Shown here one piece after another: positions 17,762 to 25,969 of a stretch of 64,000 nt of DNA. The stretch comes from Lachnospiraceae bacterium MD329 (GTDB taxonomy: Bacteria; Bacillota; Clostridia; UBA1381), in the NCBI GenBank assembly GCA_010206265.1, contig VIQV01000001.1, positions 124,001 through 188,000 on the forward strand, written 5' to 3'. Within the stretch, counting starts at the first letter, position 1. Every line of letters starts with the position of its first letter. The notes under the pieces are model-generated. The model was given only the letters and a program-made list of their open reading frames with translations, made no database searches and was not told the origin of the DNA. Both the position numbers and the translations under genes were made by a program.

Positions 17762-18448
17762 TTATCTTAATGTTTTTATTTTACAGTCAAATCTGATATT
17801 ATCCAGAATACTATCCTCACTTACATAGTACGGAATATCTATTGTTAAAATATACGTCCGTGTATTCTGCTCCGTATTCTTTTCAACTGCCGTATCTGTA
17901 ACGGTTACTCCAAGCTCTTTGAGCTTTTGAATAATATATTCCTGATAACCGTTTTCATCAACATTGCTGATAGTAAGCGTTTTGCTCACGGGAGTTCTCA
18001 ACCACCGAAAATTTTTATGCAAAAGTATCTGCGCCGCTATAATTATTAAAGTTGAACAGATGCCAATAGTATATAAGCCTGCTCCTATTGCAAGACCTAC
18101 ACCCGATGTCGCCCATATACCTGCGGCTGTCGTAAGTCCCGTAATTGAATTTTTGTGCACAAAAATCATTCCTGCGCCCAGAAAACCTATTCCGCTGACT
18201 ACCTGCGCGGCTATACGCGCTCCGTCTGCGCCTCTCATTCCAATATCTCCTGCGGCAGTATCAAAAAAACCGTATTTTGATATTATCATCATCAGCGCTG
18301 CACCTGCGGCAACAATGCAGTGTGTGCGTACACCTGCATTTTTTGAGCGGTTAAGACGCTCAAAACCGATAACACTGCCGCAAAGTCCTGCGACAATTAT
18401 TCGCAATACATAATACAGCTGACTAATTTCAAGATTAAACACTAACAT
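17762..18448 (-). CDS. MgtC/SapB-family membrane protein
   Basis: 228 residues. Residues 1-145 hold the MgtC membrane domain: R-I-I-V-A-G-L-C-G-S-V-I-G-F-E-R, then R-T-H-C-I-V-A-A-G-A-A, and G-I-G-F-L-G-A-G-M-I-F ... G-L-T-T-A-A-G-I-W-A-T, with about four helices. The last 80 residues resemble the small ACT-like cytoplasmic domain of long MgtC proteins. In pathogens MgtC inhibits F-type ATP synthase and is induced by low magnesium; in commensals the role is less clear. Start supported by a GGGTG site. The gene stands alone between terminators; no leader ORF or magnesium-sensing structure was recognised upstream. Confidence 0.88.
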   Translation of the reverse strand: MLVFNLEISQLYYVLRIIVAGLCGSVIGFERLNRSKNAGVRTHCIVAAGAALMMIISKYGFFDTAAGDIGMRGADGARIAAQVVSGIGFLGAGMIFVHKNSITGLTTAAGIWATSGVGLAIGAGLYTIGICSTLIIIAAQILLHKNFRWLRTPVSKTLTISNVDENGYQEYIIQKLKELGVTVTDTAVEKNTEQNTRTYILTIDIPYYVSEDSILDNIRFDCKIKTLR

Positions 18449-18543
18449 TTATAATCACCCTGTCATTAAATTTTTACTCCTTATCCTTAATATATTATAT
18501 CAAAAAAATCGCATATTTCAAGCATTTCAATATATATTTCCAT

Positions 18544-18574
18544 AAAAAATAACGCCTGCTGACAGACGTTATTT
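18544..18574 (-). terminator. Intrinsic terminator after the FAD/Rieske gene
   Basis: A 12-bp stem (18547-18558 with 18563-18574, one G-T pair) has loop CTGA and, on the minus strand, a run of six T. It sits immediately after the stop at 18578. Confidence 0.85.
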
Positions 18575-18577
18575 ACT

Positions 18578-19885
18578 TTATTTTCTAATCTTTGCATTGC
18601 CTGTGGAAGGATTATCTATAAGCTTGCCGCTTTCTTCAAATCGCGAGCCGTGGCAAGGACAATCCCAAGTGTGCTCCGCCCTATTCCATTTCAGAGCACA
18701 GCCTAAATGCGGACACCGTTTCGGCGTTGGAGTTAATAAATTCATTACCGCCTCAAAACCGTTTACCGCAAGCTGAGGTTTCAATATACTTCTTTGCGGT
18801 GAAAACACCTCCGCAAATTCACTTTTCTTTCCTCGTACCATATCTGTCAATATCATAGCCGCAGCCATAGATGAGGTTATTCCCCATTTATTGAAGCCCG
18901 ACGCAACATACAAATCAGGCGTTCTTTTTGAATATAGACCTATATACGGGATTTTATCAAGGCTCATACAATCCTGCGCCGCCCAAGAATATTTTTCCGT
19001 TGAATCAGGATAATATCTTTTTGCAAAGTCATAGATTTCATTCCAGTTACCGCCCTTTTTTCCTGTCCTGTGTCCTCCTCCGCCTATAAAAAGCAGATTT
19101 TTATATGAGCGAAACGACATTCCCTTATTATACTCATCAACATACATTCCTTCCATTTCCTGCGCATTTTCAAACGCCGCAGCATACGAACGGTGCTGAT
19201 ACAATTTCAGATAATAGTTTCCGTGCTTATTAATGAACGGGAAATGAGTAGTTACAATTATCTTGTCTGCTGTTATTTTTCCATTATCCGCAATGGCTGT
19301 ATGCGGAGTTATATCACGAATGAAGGTCTTTTCATATATGTGCAGTTCCTTTGAAATTTCCGCAATAAATTTTAAAGGATTAAACTGTGCCTGATTGTCA
19401 ACTCTTACTGCACCTGCCGTTTTAAACGGCAGTTTCAAGTCGTCGGTAAATTCAGCGTTTATACCCAGTCTGTGCAGCGCGCGTACCTCGTTCTCTATCT
19501 TTTGTCTGTCCTTCATAGAATATGTGTACGCGCTTTTTCTCTCAAAATCACAATCAATACTGCCGCACATCTTTTCATATTCCTGCAATGCCGCTTTATT
19601 GGCGCTAAGATACATCTGAGCCTGCTCTCTGCCGACACTGTTAATAAGCTTTGAATATATCAATCCGTGCAAAAAAGTTATTTTAGCTGTAGTATTCTTG
19701 GTTATACCCTTTGCTATTCTGTCACCCTCAACCAAAATATAATCTATTTCTGCGCGCTGTAAAAAATATGCGCACAGCAAACCGCACAAACCGCCGCCTA
19801 TAATCAAAACATCGGTCTTTCTGTCGCCGTTTAGGCTGTCAAACTGCGGTATTTCTATACTATCCGTCCATACTGATTTTTTCAT
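18578..19885 (-). CDS. FAD-dependent oxidoreductase with C-terminal Rieske domain
   Basis: 435 residues from ATG 19885, which has a GGAGG site at optimal distance; upstream ATGs at 19897 and 19909 lack one. The N-terminus is an FAD-binding DAO-type fold (D-V-L-I-I-G-G-G-L-C-G-L near residue 24; G-I-T-K-N-T-T-A-K). The last 50 residues form a Rieske [2Fe-2S] domain: C-P-H-L-G-C and C-P-C-H-G-S, with the usual two Cys and two His. Such DAO-Rieske fusions are widespread in anaerobic Clostridia and Bacillus but their substrate is not established. The protein has no signal peptide, so it is cytoplasmic. Single-gene unit closed by a strong terminator. Confidence 0.88.
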   Translation of the reverse strand: MKKSVWTDSIEIPQFDSLNGDRKTDVLIIGGGLCGLLCAYFLQRAEIDYILVEGDRIAKGITKNTTAKITFLHGLIYSKLINSVGREQAQMYLSANKAALQEYEKMCGSIDCDFERKSAYTYSMKDRQKIENEVRALHRLGINAEFTDDLKLPFKTAGAVRVDNQAQFNPLKFIAEISKELHIYEKTFIRDITPHTAIADNGKITADKIIVTTHFPFINKHGNYYLKLYQHRSYAAAFENAQEMEGMYVDEYNKGMSFRSYKNLLFIGGGGHRTGKKGGNWNEIYDFAKRYYPDSTEKYSWAAQDCMSLDKIPYIGLYSKRTPDLYVASGFNKWGITSSMAAAMILTDMVRGKKSEFAEVFSPQRSILKPQLAVNGFEAVMNLLTPTPKRCPHLGCALKWNRAEHTWDCPCHGSRFEESGKLIDNPSTGNAKIRK

Positions 19886-19980
19886 TTTATCCTCCATATT
19901 TCCTGCCATAATTATTACACGTTTATTATGCTCAGTTATACGGATAACATTACTATACCAATACCCATTTGTCTTTTTGT

Positions 19981-20021
19981 AAAACAAAAAATACAGACAA
20001 GCCTGTGCCTGTCTGTATTTT
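19981..20021 (-). terminator. Intrinsic terminator of the sigH unit
   Basis: A 12-bp stem AAAATACAGACA/TGTCTGTATTTT (19988-19999 and 20010-20021), followed on the minus strand by a T-rich tract. It follows the zinc-ribbon gene stop at 20033. Confidence 0.85.
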
Positions 20022-20032
20022 CAGTCATATTA

Positions 20033-20308
20033 TTAGTCGTTTTGATGCTGTGCAAAGCATTCACTGCAATATACCGGCTTGTCATTTCTCGGTTCAAAAG
20101 GAACCCTGTCAACTTTGCCGCAATCAGCGCAAACAATTTCAAACATTTCTCTGTTCTGTCTTATGCTGTTTTTTCTTGCCTGACGGCAGTCCTTGCAACG
20201 AAGCGGTTCGTTTTCAAAGCCTTTTTCAGCATAAAACTCCTGTTCGCCTGCTGTAAATACAAATTCATTACCGCAGTCCTTACATACTAATGTCTTGTCC
20301 TCGTACAT
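20033..20308 (-). CDS. Zinc-ribbon domain protein
   Basis: 91 residues with four C-x-x-C pairs: C-K-D-C (9-12), C-K-D-C (38-41), C-A-D-C (61-64) and C-S-E-C (81-84). The F-T-A-G-E-Q-E-F-Y-A-E-K-G-F stretch is characteristic of the 'probable zinc-ribbon' family (PF13451), followed by a second CxxC-CxxC unit. The biochemical role of the family is unknown; it is predicted to bind two zinc ions and perhaps nucleic acid. It has a GAGGT site and lies 51 bases after sigH on the same strand with no terminator between, so co-transcription from the sigH promoter is likely. Confidence 0.85.
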   Translation of the reverse strand: MYEDKTLVCKDCGNEFVFTAGEQEFYAEKGFENEPLRCKDCRQARKNSIRQNREMFEIVCADCGKVDRVPFEPRNDKPVYCSECFAQHQND

Positions 20309-20359
20309 TTTTTTACCTCACTTTGGTCGTTGTTGATTTTTTCCTTCAATAAAAGCCAT

Positions 20360-20992
20360 TCATTCACTGTCGCAAAGCGCAGTTTCCAACTTTTTCTTAA
20401 CTCGCTGCAATGCATTATCTACCGCCTTAACATCCTTTTTCAGGCGTTTTGATATTTCATTATAGCTCATACCGTCAAGATAGCAGACAAGCACCTGCAA
20501 TTCCAGCTTACTGAGCGCTTTATTGATTTTATACTCCATACCATCAACATTCTCACGGTCAATGAATATAGCCTCAGGATTCTGAAGCTCATTGAATGCC
20601 ATAACATCAAGCAAAGTCATATCGCTGTCATCGTCATAAGTATTCTTATCAAGTGAAACATAAGAGTTTAAGGGAAGATGTTTTTTTCTTGACGCGGCTT
20701 TTACAGCAGTAATAATACGGCGTTTAACGCATATGCTCGCAAAGACCTTAAAAACAGGAAACCGCTTTCCGTCAAAGTCCTTAACGGCTTTATAAAGTCC
20801 TATAAAGCCCTCCTGCACAATATCGTCATCGTCCGCGCCTGCAAGAAAATACAGTTTCGACTTGGCATAAACGAGGTTTTTATAGCGCGACAATATCGTA
20901 TTAAGCGCCTCGTCATTCCCTTTCTGCGAAAGTTCCACAAGCTGCTCGTCCGACAATTCATCAAGCTTTATCTCTTTTATTACCGAGTTCAC
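20360..20992 (-). CDS. sigH: RNA polymerase sigma-H factor (early sporulation sigma)
   Basis: 210 residues from a GTG at 20992 with a GGGAG site 9 bases upstream; the longer GTG at 21037 would start inside the promoter. Region 2 (D-D-I-V-Q-E-G-F-I-G-L-Y-K-A-V-K-D-F) and region 4 (L-S-K-L-E-L-Q-V-L-V-C-Y-L-D-G-M-S-Y-N-E-I-S-K-R-L ... V-D-N-A-L-Q-R-V-K-K-K-L-E) closely follow Bacillus SigH, including the N-P-E-A-I-F-I-D-R-E-N linker. SigH drives entry into sporulation and related stationary-phase genes, so the organism is probably a spore former or descends from one. The promoter carries a 14-bp perfect inverted repeat (separate entry), suggesting repression by an unidentified dimeric regulator. 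Confidence 0.93.
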   Translation of the reverse strand: MNSVIKEIKLDELSDEQLVELSQKGNDEALNTILSRYKNLVYAKSKLYFLAGADDDDIVQEGFIGLYKAVKDFDGKRFPVFKVFASICVKRRIITAVKAASRKKHLPLNSYVSLDKNTYDDDSDMTLLDVMAFNELQNPEAIFIDRENVDGMEYKINKALSKLELQVLVCYLDGMSYNEISKRLKKDVKAVDNALQRVKKKLETALCDSE

Positions 20993-21019
20993 TGCAAATT
21001 TCTCCCTTGTGATATAAGT

Positions 21020-21053
21020 ACAAGTACAGTATATCACGCTATACTGTACTTGT
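21020..21053. promoter_or_regulatory. Perfect 14-bp inverted repeat over the sigH promoter (candidate operator)
   Basis: ACAAGTACAGTATA (21020-21033), 6-base spacer TCACGC, then the exact complement (21040-21053). The arms cover the end of the -35, the whole spacer and the -10 of the sigH promoter. Not followed by a T run, so an operator fits better than a terminator. Confidence 0.7.
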
Positions 21054-21056
21054 CAA
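21028..21056 (-). promoter_or_regulatory. sigH promoter
   Basis: On the minus strand a perfect TTGACA (21056-21051), 17 bases, TATACT (21033-21028). Expected transcript start near 21021, about 29 bases before the GTG. It looks like a housekeeping sigma-A promoter. Confidence 0.85.
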
Positions 21057-21083
21057 GGAGCATTTGAAAAATTTTACAATTGT

Positions 21084-22301
21084 TTATTCCGTTCTTGACG
21101 AAATCGTTACTGTTCTCTCCTCACCATTCCATTCAACACTGTTTCCGAACGCCTCGCTGACAGCTCTCAGCTGTACCATTGTAGTATCGTTCATAAGCTG
21201 AGAAGGAACGTCAAGCTCTTTTGCCTCGCCGTTTTTATAATAAATATTACTTCCGATTGTCATTTCTATAACAATATCATCTCTTGTTGCCACTATTCTC
21301 TGAACTCCGTTTTCATCGATCCAGTCCACTTTAGCTCCAAGCGCTTCAAATATTGTACGCATAGGAACCATTGTAGAATCATTTACCATTACAGGGTCAA
21401 GAAAATACGGAAATTTCATTACATCACCGTCGAAAGTAACTGTAATAATATCTATCTTCTTTGCAAGCTCATTAAGCGGACTGTTGTCTTCAAATAATAC
21501 AACAGGCTTTTCGTCAAAACGAATTCCCTTCGCACGCGTATATGACATAAGCTTTATATCTGCAAGCTTTAATCTGCAGTCTTCAGCGTCAAATGTACCT
21601 TCCATTCTTGCCTTCAGTTCATTTGCATTAATATTCATTACAGGCGCAATGTCCGCAATAGCGGCGCGCGCTGCGTCTGACGAAGAAACGTAGCCCGACG
21701 GATTTATAGATGTTTCAAATCCGCCGCTGTTTGTATAGGAATAGTATGTTTTATCGCCTGCCCATACCTTTTCTTCTTTGCCGTCCTCATTATCTTCTCT
21801 TGATATATCAAGAATTTTCTTGAATTCATCTGTATCGGGATTGAGGTCATACAAATACAAATGGTATTCATTTGCCGTTTTACCGTAAAGCTCTACACCT
21901 ATGTAATTTTTATTTTTCTCCGCAACAGTAAACACATTGGAATAAGAATCGCCGTAATTTGCAATTAAGTCATTATTAACTGAACCAAGATATACAACAC
22001 CCTTTTCCTCAACACGATACACCGACACCCCGTGCGACTCAACCGTCACAAGCTCATTGTCATAATCTCCGTCCAAATCAGCATAAGACGCCGCAATAAG
22101 TCCCTTGAAATAATCATTTACATTATCGTATTCACTTTCGTGTCCCGCAAACGACGCTGAAAAATTACAGTATCCTGCCTGTTTTGAAAGTATTGTTGAC
22201 ACAAATTTATTATAAGCGTACAAATTATCCTTTGCTAACGCTGTCGTACCCGTAATCGCCGCCAGTGACAGTAAGGCGCATATCGTTTTTTTGAATTTCA
22301 T
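21084..22301 (-). CDS. Secreted stalk-domain (copper amine oxidase N-like) protein
   Basis: 405 residues from ATG 22301, which starts a clear signal peptide (M-K-F-K-K-T-I-C-A-L-L-S-L-A-A). The nearest ribosome-like GGGAG is 14 bases upstream, so the exact start is less certain. The C-terminal 120 residues form the stalk domain PF07833, with V-P-M-R-T-I-F-E-A-L-G-A-K-V-D-W and the partner V-Q-L-R-A-V-S-E-A-F-G-N-S-V-E-W. The middle 230 residues, with D-L-D-G-D-Y-D-N-E-L-V-T-V, recall FG-GAP/calcium-like repeats of secreted proteins. Function is unknown. The domain name is historical and no amine oxidase activity is implied. It lies upstream of sigH on the same strand, but sigH has its own promoter 28 bases after this stop. 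Confidence 0.75.
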   Translation of the reverse strand: MKFKKTICALLSLAAITGTTALAKDNLYAYNKFVSTILSKQAGYCNFSASFAGHESEYDNVNDYFKGLIAASYADLDGDYDNELVTVESHGVSVYRVEEKGVVYLGSVNNDLIANYGDSYSNVFTVAEKNKNYIGVELYGKTANEYHLYLYDLNPDTDEFKKILDISREDNEDGKEEKVWAGDKTYYSYTNSGGFETSINPSGYVSSSDAARAAIADIAPVMNINANELKARMEGTFDAEDCRLKLADIKLMSYTRAKGIRFDEKPVVLFEDNSPLNELAKKIDIITVTFDGDVMKFPYFLDPVMVNDSTMVPMRTIFEALGAKVDWIDENGVQRIVATRDDIVIEMTIGSNIYYKNGEAKELDVPSQLMNDTTMVQLRAVSEAFGNSVEWNGEERTVTISSRTE

Positions 22302-22421
22302 ATTTATAATCACTGCTCCCTTCGTAAATCCACCACGTTGTTTTATATATTCTAACACATATACCTCTAAATTGCAATAGCGCCAAATTTAATTTTTCTG
22401 CATATTTTTTCTTCTTTTCTC

Positions 22422-22450
22422 TTGTAAAATTATATTAAATATTATATAAT
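22422..22450 (+). promoter_or_regulatory. Promoter of the alcohol dehydrogenase gene
   Basis: TTGTAA (22422-22427), 17 bases, TATAAT (22445-22450); transcript start near 22457, about 27 bases before the GTG start. Confidence 0.75.
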
Positions 22451-22483
22451 GGATATATTAATATTACAAAGGAGATGTACTTC

Positions 22484-23626
22484 GTGAACAGTTTCGATAT
22501 AAGAACAAAAATTTACTTTGGAGATAACGCGCTTGACCGTCTTACGGACTTGCCGTACAAAAAAGCGCTTATTATAACAGACCCGTTTGTTGCAAAAAGC
22601 GGTATGCTTCAAATGATTACATACCGTCTTAATGACGGATATACTGAATTTGAGGTGTTTTCGGACGTTGTTCCCGATCCGCCTGTAGAAAAGATTTCAA
22701 TAGGCGTAAAAAAAATGCTTGAATACGCCCCTGACTGCGTAATTGCAATAGGCGGCGGCAGCGCTATCGACAGTGCAAAATCAATACGTGAATTTGCGAC
22801 CAGAGCGTCAAAAAAAGAAACCGCTCTTATTGCCATTCCGACAACTTCGGGAACAGGCTCTGAGGTTACTTCATTCGCGGTTGTTTCAGACCCGTCAAAC
22901 GATATTAAATATCCGCTTGTATCGGACAGTATGCTCCCTACCGAGGCAATTCTGGACGCTGACCTTGTAAAAAGCGTGCCTGCCAATGTAACCGCGGATA
23001 CCGGTATGGACGTTTTAACTCACGCAATTGAGGCATATGTGAGCATAAACAACAACGAATTTTCCGCTGCGCTTGCCGAAAAGGCAATTGAAATCTGCGG
23101 TACATTCCTTCTTCGTTCATATCTCGACAATAACGATACGCACGCAAGAAAGAAAATGCACGTTGCGTCTTGCCTTGCAGGGCTTGCATTTAACAGTGCG
23201 TCGCTCGGCTTAAATCACGGTATTGCCCACGCTGTAGGCGCTAAATTCCACATTCCGCACGGCAGAGCAAACGCAATGCTTTTACCTCATATCATAGAAT
23301 ACAATTCAGGTATTAACAAACATTCAAAGAGCAGAAAAGATTATCCGAAGTGCGTTGAAAAATACGTCAATGTGGCAAAGCTTTTAGGTGTAAACAACTT
23401 TAATGAGATAACAACTGTCCGCGCTCTTACAAGCTGGATTCAATTTATGCTGAAGGAAATGAATGTTCCCATGTCAGTTTCACAATGCGGAGTTGACAGA
23501 ACGGAATATTTCAACGCGATAGATTCTATGGCTGAAAAAGCTATTTCAGACGCTTGTACCGCAACGAATCCGCGCGTACCGACAAAACCTGAGGTTGTAC
23601 AGATTTTGGAACACCTTTACGAATAA
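22484..23626 (+). CDS. Iron-containing (group III) alcohol dehydrogenase, PduQ/EutG-like
   Basis: 380 residues from GTG 22484, 9 bases after AAAGGAG; the ATG at 22475 abuts that site and cannot use it. The nucleotide-binding G-G-G-S-A-I-D-S-A-K and P-T-T-S-G-T-G-S-E motifs lie in the N-terminal half. The metal site is seen in D-T-G-M-D-V-L-T-H-A-I-E and L-N-H-G-I-A-H-A-V-G ... H-G-R-A-N-A, giving the usual Asp and three His ligands. The family reduces aldehydes such as acetaldehyde or propionaldehyde with NAD(P)H; the V-N-S-F-D-I-R-T-K-I-Y-F-G start resembles 1-propanol dehydrogenases of propanediol use. No microcompartment genes are nearby, so a general fermentative role (for example ethanol, or lactaldehyde from fucose or rhamnose) is as likely. 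Own promoter and terminator. Confidence 0.9.
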   Translation: MNSFDIRTKIYFGDNALDRLTDLPYKKALIITDPFVAKSGMLQMITYRLNDGYTEFEVFSDVVPDPPVEKISIGVKKMLEYAPDCVIAIGGGSAIDSAKSIREFATRASKKETALIAIPTTSGTGSEVTSFAVVSDPSNDIKYPLVSDSMLPTEAILDADLVKSVPANVTADTGMDVLTHAIEAYVSINNNEFSAALAEKAIEICGTFLLRSYLDNNDTHARKKMHVASCLAGLAFNSASLGLNHGIAHAVGAKFHIPHGRANAMLLPHIIEYNSGINKHSKSRKDYPKCVEKYVNVAKLLGVNNFNEITTVRALTSWIQFMLKEMNVPMSVSQCGVDRTEYFNAIDSMAEKAISDACTATNPRVPTKPEVVQILEHLYE

Positions 23627-23635
23627 AACAATTTA

Positions 23636-23661
23636 CGGCGGGTGCTTGCCCGCCGATTTTT
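23636..23661 (+). terminator. Intrinsic terminator after the alcohol dehydrogenase
   Basis: A 7-bp GC stem CGGCGGG/CCCGCCG (23636-23642 and 23649-23655), loop TGCTTG, then ATTTTT. The next gene begins 12 bases later, so it needs read-through or a promoter not identified here. Confidence 0.85.
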
Positions 23662-23673
23662 ATGGAGGAATAT

Positions 23674-25311
23674 ATGAACAAAACTTCTTTAAAAGCCGCT
23701 TTTGAAAACATCAGAAACAGAAGTTTCCTTACTGAAATTTTTACTGTTATTCCGCTCGGACTTCTTATGCTGATACAGCGGTTCCTTACAGGCGCATACA
23801 AACCTGTAATGGACGACTGGTTTCTGTACGGTGATTTGTATAAAAAGCTTTTTGGACGTCTTAAATATTTTGCAGCGCCAAATGAAAAATTTGCAATACG
23901 ACCTGCCGCAGGCTTTTTTGACTGCTTTGTAAACGCTCCTCTTTTTGAACACCTGTGGCTTGTGGAACTCATTCTGACCCTGTCACTGCTTTTCGGTGCA
24001 TTTCTAATAATTAAAACATTAAGAAAAAACAATTGTTCGGGAATTGGCTTTTTCTTATGCCTTGTCTGCCTTTTTCCTGTCGGACTGGAGGCAACATATT
24101 GGATTGCCGCCGCAACGCGCATATGCTACGCGCTGCTGTTTATCGGTGCGGCGATATATTTCCTCGACCTGTACTATAAAACTCGAAAAAAATATGCCAT
24201 ATGGCTCTTTTCCGTTTTAGGTATGTTCTCCGTTTGTTTTTATGAGCCTGCTATTGTTATGTATATACTTCTTACCGCATTTATTGCAATTAATAACAGT
24301 AAAAATAAGCGCGACCTTATTCCGCTTATAATTATGGTGTCACAGATTACGGTTATCGGTCTTTATTATATTATTAATTCAGCTTCAGGTGAAATTGAGG
24401 CACGCGGCGGATTTTTAAGCGGAAATTTAATAGAGCATACAAAACAGGTATTTATCTATATAAAAAGTATTTTAGGCAGTTATACACAAGCTCTTATGGA
24501 TTACGGCTTTGACAACGGTCTTTCAATTGTACTGGGAGGGCATTGGTTTATAAAAACAACTGTTATAACGGTATTATCCTTTCTGTTTGGTATTGGGTCT
24601 GCAATGTGCATAAAAAAACGCTCTTTCTCTCCCAAAATGCTGATTTTTGCCGTTATTCTGGCGATTGGAGGCATTGTGCTGAATTTCGTACTCGGTTCGG
24701 ACAGAATTCCTTTAAGACTTGTATATTTTTCATACCTTGGTATAGGTCTTTTTGCGGACGAGCTTTTGATACTGCTGCCGCGCAGAATAAATCAAATCAC
24801 AGTTGCAGTTACAGTAAGCCTCGCCGCTTTTATATTTACGGTTGCAGGTATTGGAGAAGTACGCGATTACCAGACTGTTTCGGAGTTGGATACTTATATT
24901 ACACAGCAGATTATTGATCTTGATACCGAAAACAACATTACTGACATTGATAAAAATACTTATGTTTTCGGCGGTCAGCACTCTTATGAAGAAACAAAAT
25001 GCATTCACTATCTTGACCATATCCGAGGCGCCAGCGGCAGCTATGCGGAGTTTACAGGCTGTATGCAGCACCTTACAGGCAGGGCGTGGACTAACAATCT
25101 TGTACCTTTTACCTACGGTGATATTCAGATTTTAAAGCCGTATATTGACCAAGAGGACGTATGCTCATTCTATAATATTGAATACGATAAAACCGTCGTA
25201 CGCGCCGATATTGTTCCAAACGGCGATAACTACGACGCAGTCCGCGAAGATGGGTCAATTATAGGTACGTTAGTTAAGATTGATGATGTAAGATATCAGT
25301 TTTTTGATTAA
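23674..25311 (+). CDS. Polytopic membrane protein of unknown function, GT-C-like
   Basis: 545 residues from ATG 23674, with GGAGG 5 bases upstream; an ATG at 23662 has no site. About ten to twelve hydrophobic helices fill residues 15-410, and a roughly 125-residue polar C-terminal domain follows (from about L-D-T-Y-I-T-Q-Q-I-I-D-L-D). An M-D-D-W-F motif lies in the first extracytoplasmic loop (about residue 44); paired acidic residues at this place are typical of GT-C glycosyltransferases using polyprenyl-phosphate sugars, so a role in surface glycan modification is possible. I do not recognise a named family. It follows the alcohol dehydrogenase terminator by 12 bases and ends at a terminator shared with the convergent gene. 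Confidence 0.7.
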   Translation: MNKTSLKAAFENIRNRSFLTEIFTVIPLGLLMLIQRFLTGAYKPVMDDWFLYGDLYKKLFGRLKYFAAPNEKFAIRPAAGFFDCFVNAPLFEHLWLVELILTLSLLFGAFLIIKTLRKNNCSGIGFFLCLVCLFPVGLEATYWIAAATRICYALLFIGAAIYFLDLYYKTRKKYAIWLFSVLGMFSVCFYEPAIVMYILLTAFIAINNSKNKRDLIPLIIMVSQITVIGLYYIINSASGEIEARGGFLSGNLIEHTKQVFIYIKSILGSYTQALMDYGFDNGLSIVLGGHWFIKTTVITVLSFLFGIGSAMCIKKRSFSPKMLIFAVILAIGGIVLNFVLGSDRIPLRLVYFSYLGIGLFADELLILLPRRINQITVAVTVSLAAFIFTVAGIGEVRDYQTVSELDTYITQQIIDLDTENNITDIDKNTYVFGGQHSYEETKCIHYLDHIRGASGSYAEFTGCMQHLTGRAWTNNLVPFTYGDIQILKPYIDQEDVCSFYNIEYDKTVVRADIVPNGDNYDAVREDGSIIGTLVKIDDVRYQFFD

Positions 25312-25322
25312 AAAATAAAAAC

Positions 25323-25346
25323 CCCCTCGTCTGAGGGGATTTTTTA
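25323..25346. terminator. Bidirectional terminator
   Basis: Stem CCCCTC/GAGGGG (25323-25328 and 25333-25338), loop GTCT, T run on the plus side and an A-rich flank giving a T run on the minus side. It separates two convergent genes. Confidence 0.85.
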
Positions 25347-25946
25347 TTACATATTTTCTATGCGTTCTTTTATATATGATTCAAGGTAATCGGCGGTTCT
25401 GTCAACACCAAGCTTGCTGCTGTTTATTGAAATATCGTAATTTCGCGAATCGCCCCACTTAAATGTACAGTAATAATTGTGATACTCTTTTCTATGTCTG
25501 TCGTGTCGGTTCATTACCGATTCCGCCTCACCTGCAGACAAATTTCTGATTCTCTGTACTCTCTCAATTTTCTTATCCCTGTCCGCGAGCACAAATATCG
25601 TAATTAAGCCTTCATAATCCTTCAATACCGATTCACTGCAGCGTCCGACTACAACAAACGATTTTCCCTCATTTGCCTTTTTACGCAAATACTCAAACTG
25701 TATATTTGCAATGTTCTCCTCAGGCGAATTGCTGTAACCGCGTACATTACGGGATATAAAGCGTTTTTTCGGCACCTCGTCATACTTCTCCAAAAGCGAA
25801 TGGTCAAGATTTTTTTCCACTGCAATTTCACGAAGTAAATTAACGTCGTACAAATCAAGTCCAAAACGCTTTGACAGATTTTCCGCAATTTCGTGACCGC
25901 CGCTGCCAAACTCACGTCCTATTGATATAATTACTTGCTTTGACAT
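25347..25946 (-). CDS. Cytidylate-kinase-like family protein
   Basis: 199 residues. The N-terminus I-S-I-G-R-E-F-G-S-G-G-H-E-I is the modified P-loop of the cytidylate-kinase-like family (PF13189), distinct from true Cmk. An Arg-rich lid follows (R-I-R-N-L-S-A-G-E-A ... R-H-D-R-H-R-K-E-Y-H), with W-G-D-S-R-N-Y-D near the end. These proteins are common in Clostridia, often beside transporters; the phosphorylated substrate has not been established to my knowledge. It starts 23 bases after the end of the transporter gene, with a good AAAGGAGAAAGG site, so the two are likely co-transcribed. Confidence 0.85.
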   Translation of the reverse strand: MSKQVIISIGREFGSGGHEIAENLSKRFGLDLYDVNLLREIAVEKNLDHSLLEKYDEVPKKRFISRNVRGYSNSPEENIANIQFEYLRKKANEGKSFVVVGRCSESVLKDYEGLITIFVLADRDKKIERVQRIRNLSAGEAESVMNRHDRHRKEYHNYYCTFKWGDSRNYDISINSSKLGVDRTADYLESYIKERIENM

Positions 25947-25969
25947 ACCCTTTCTCCTTTCTCAAACTA

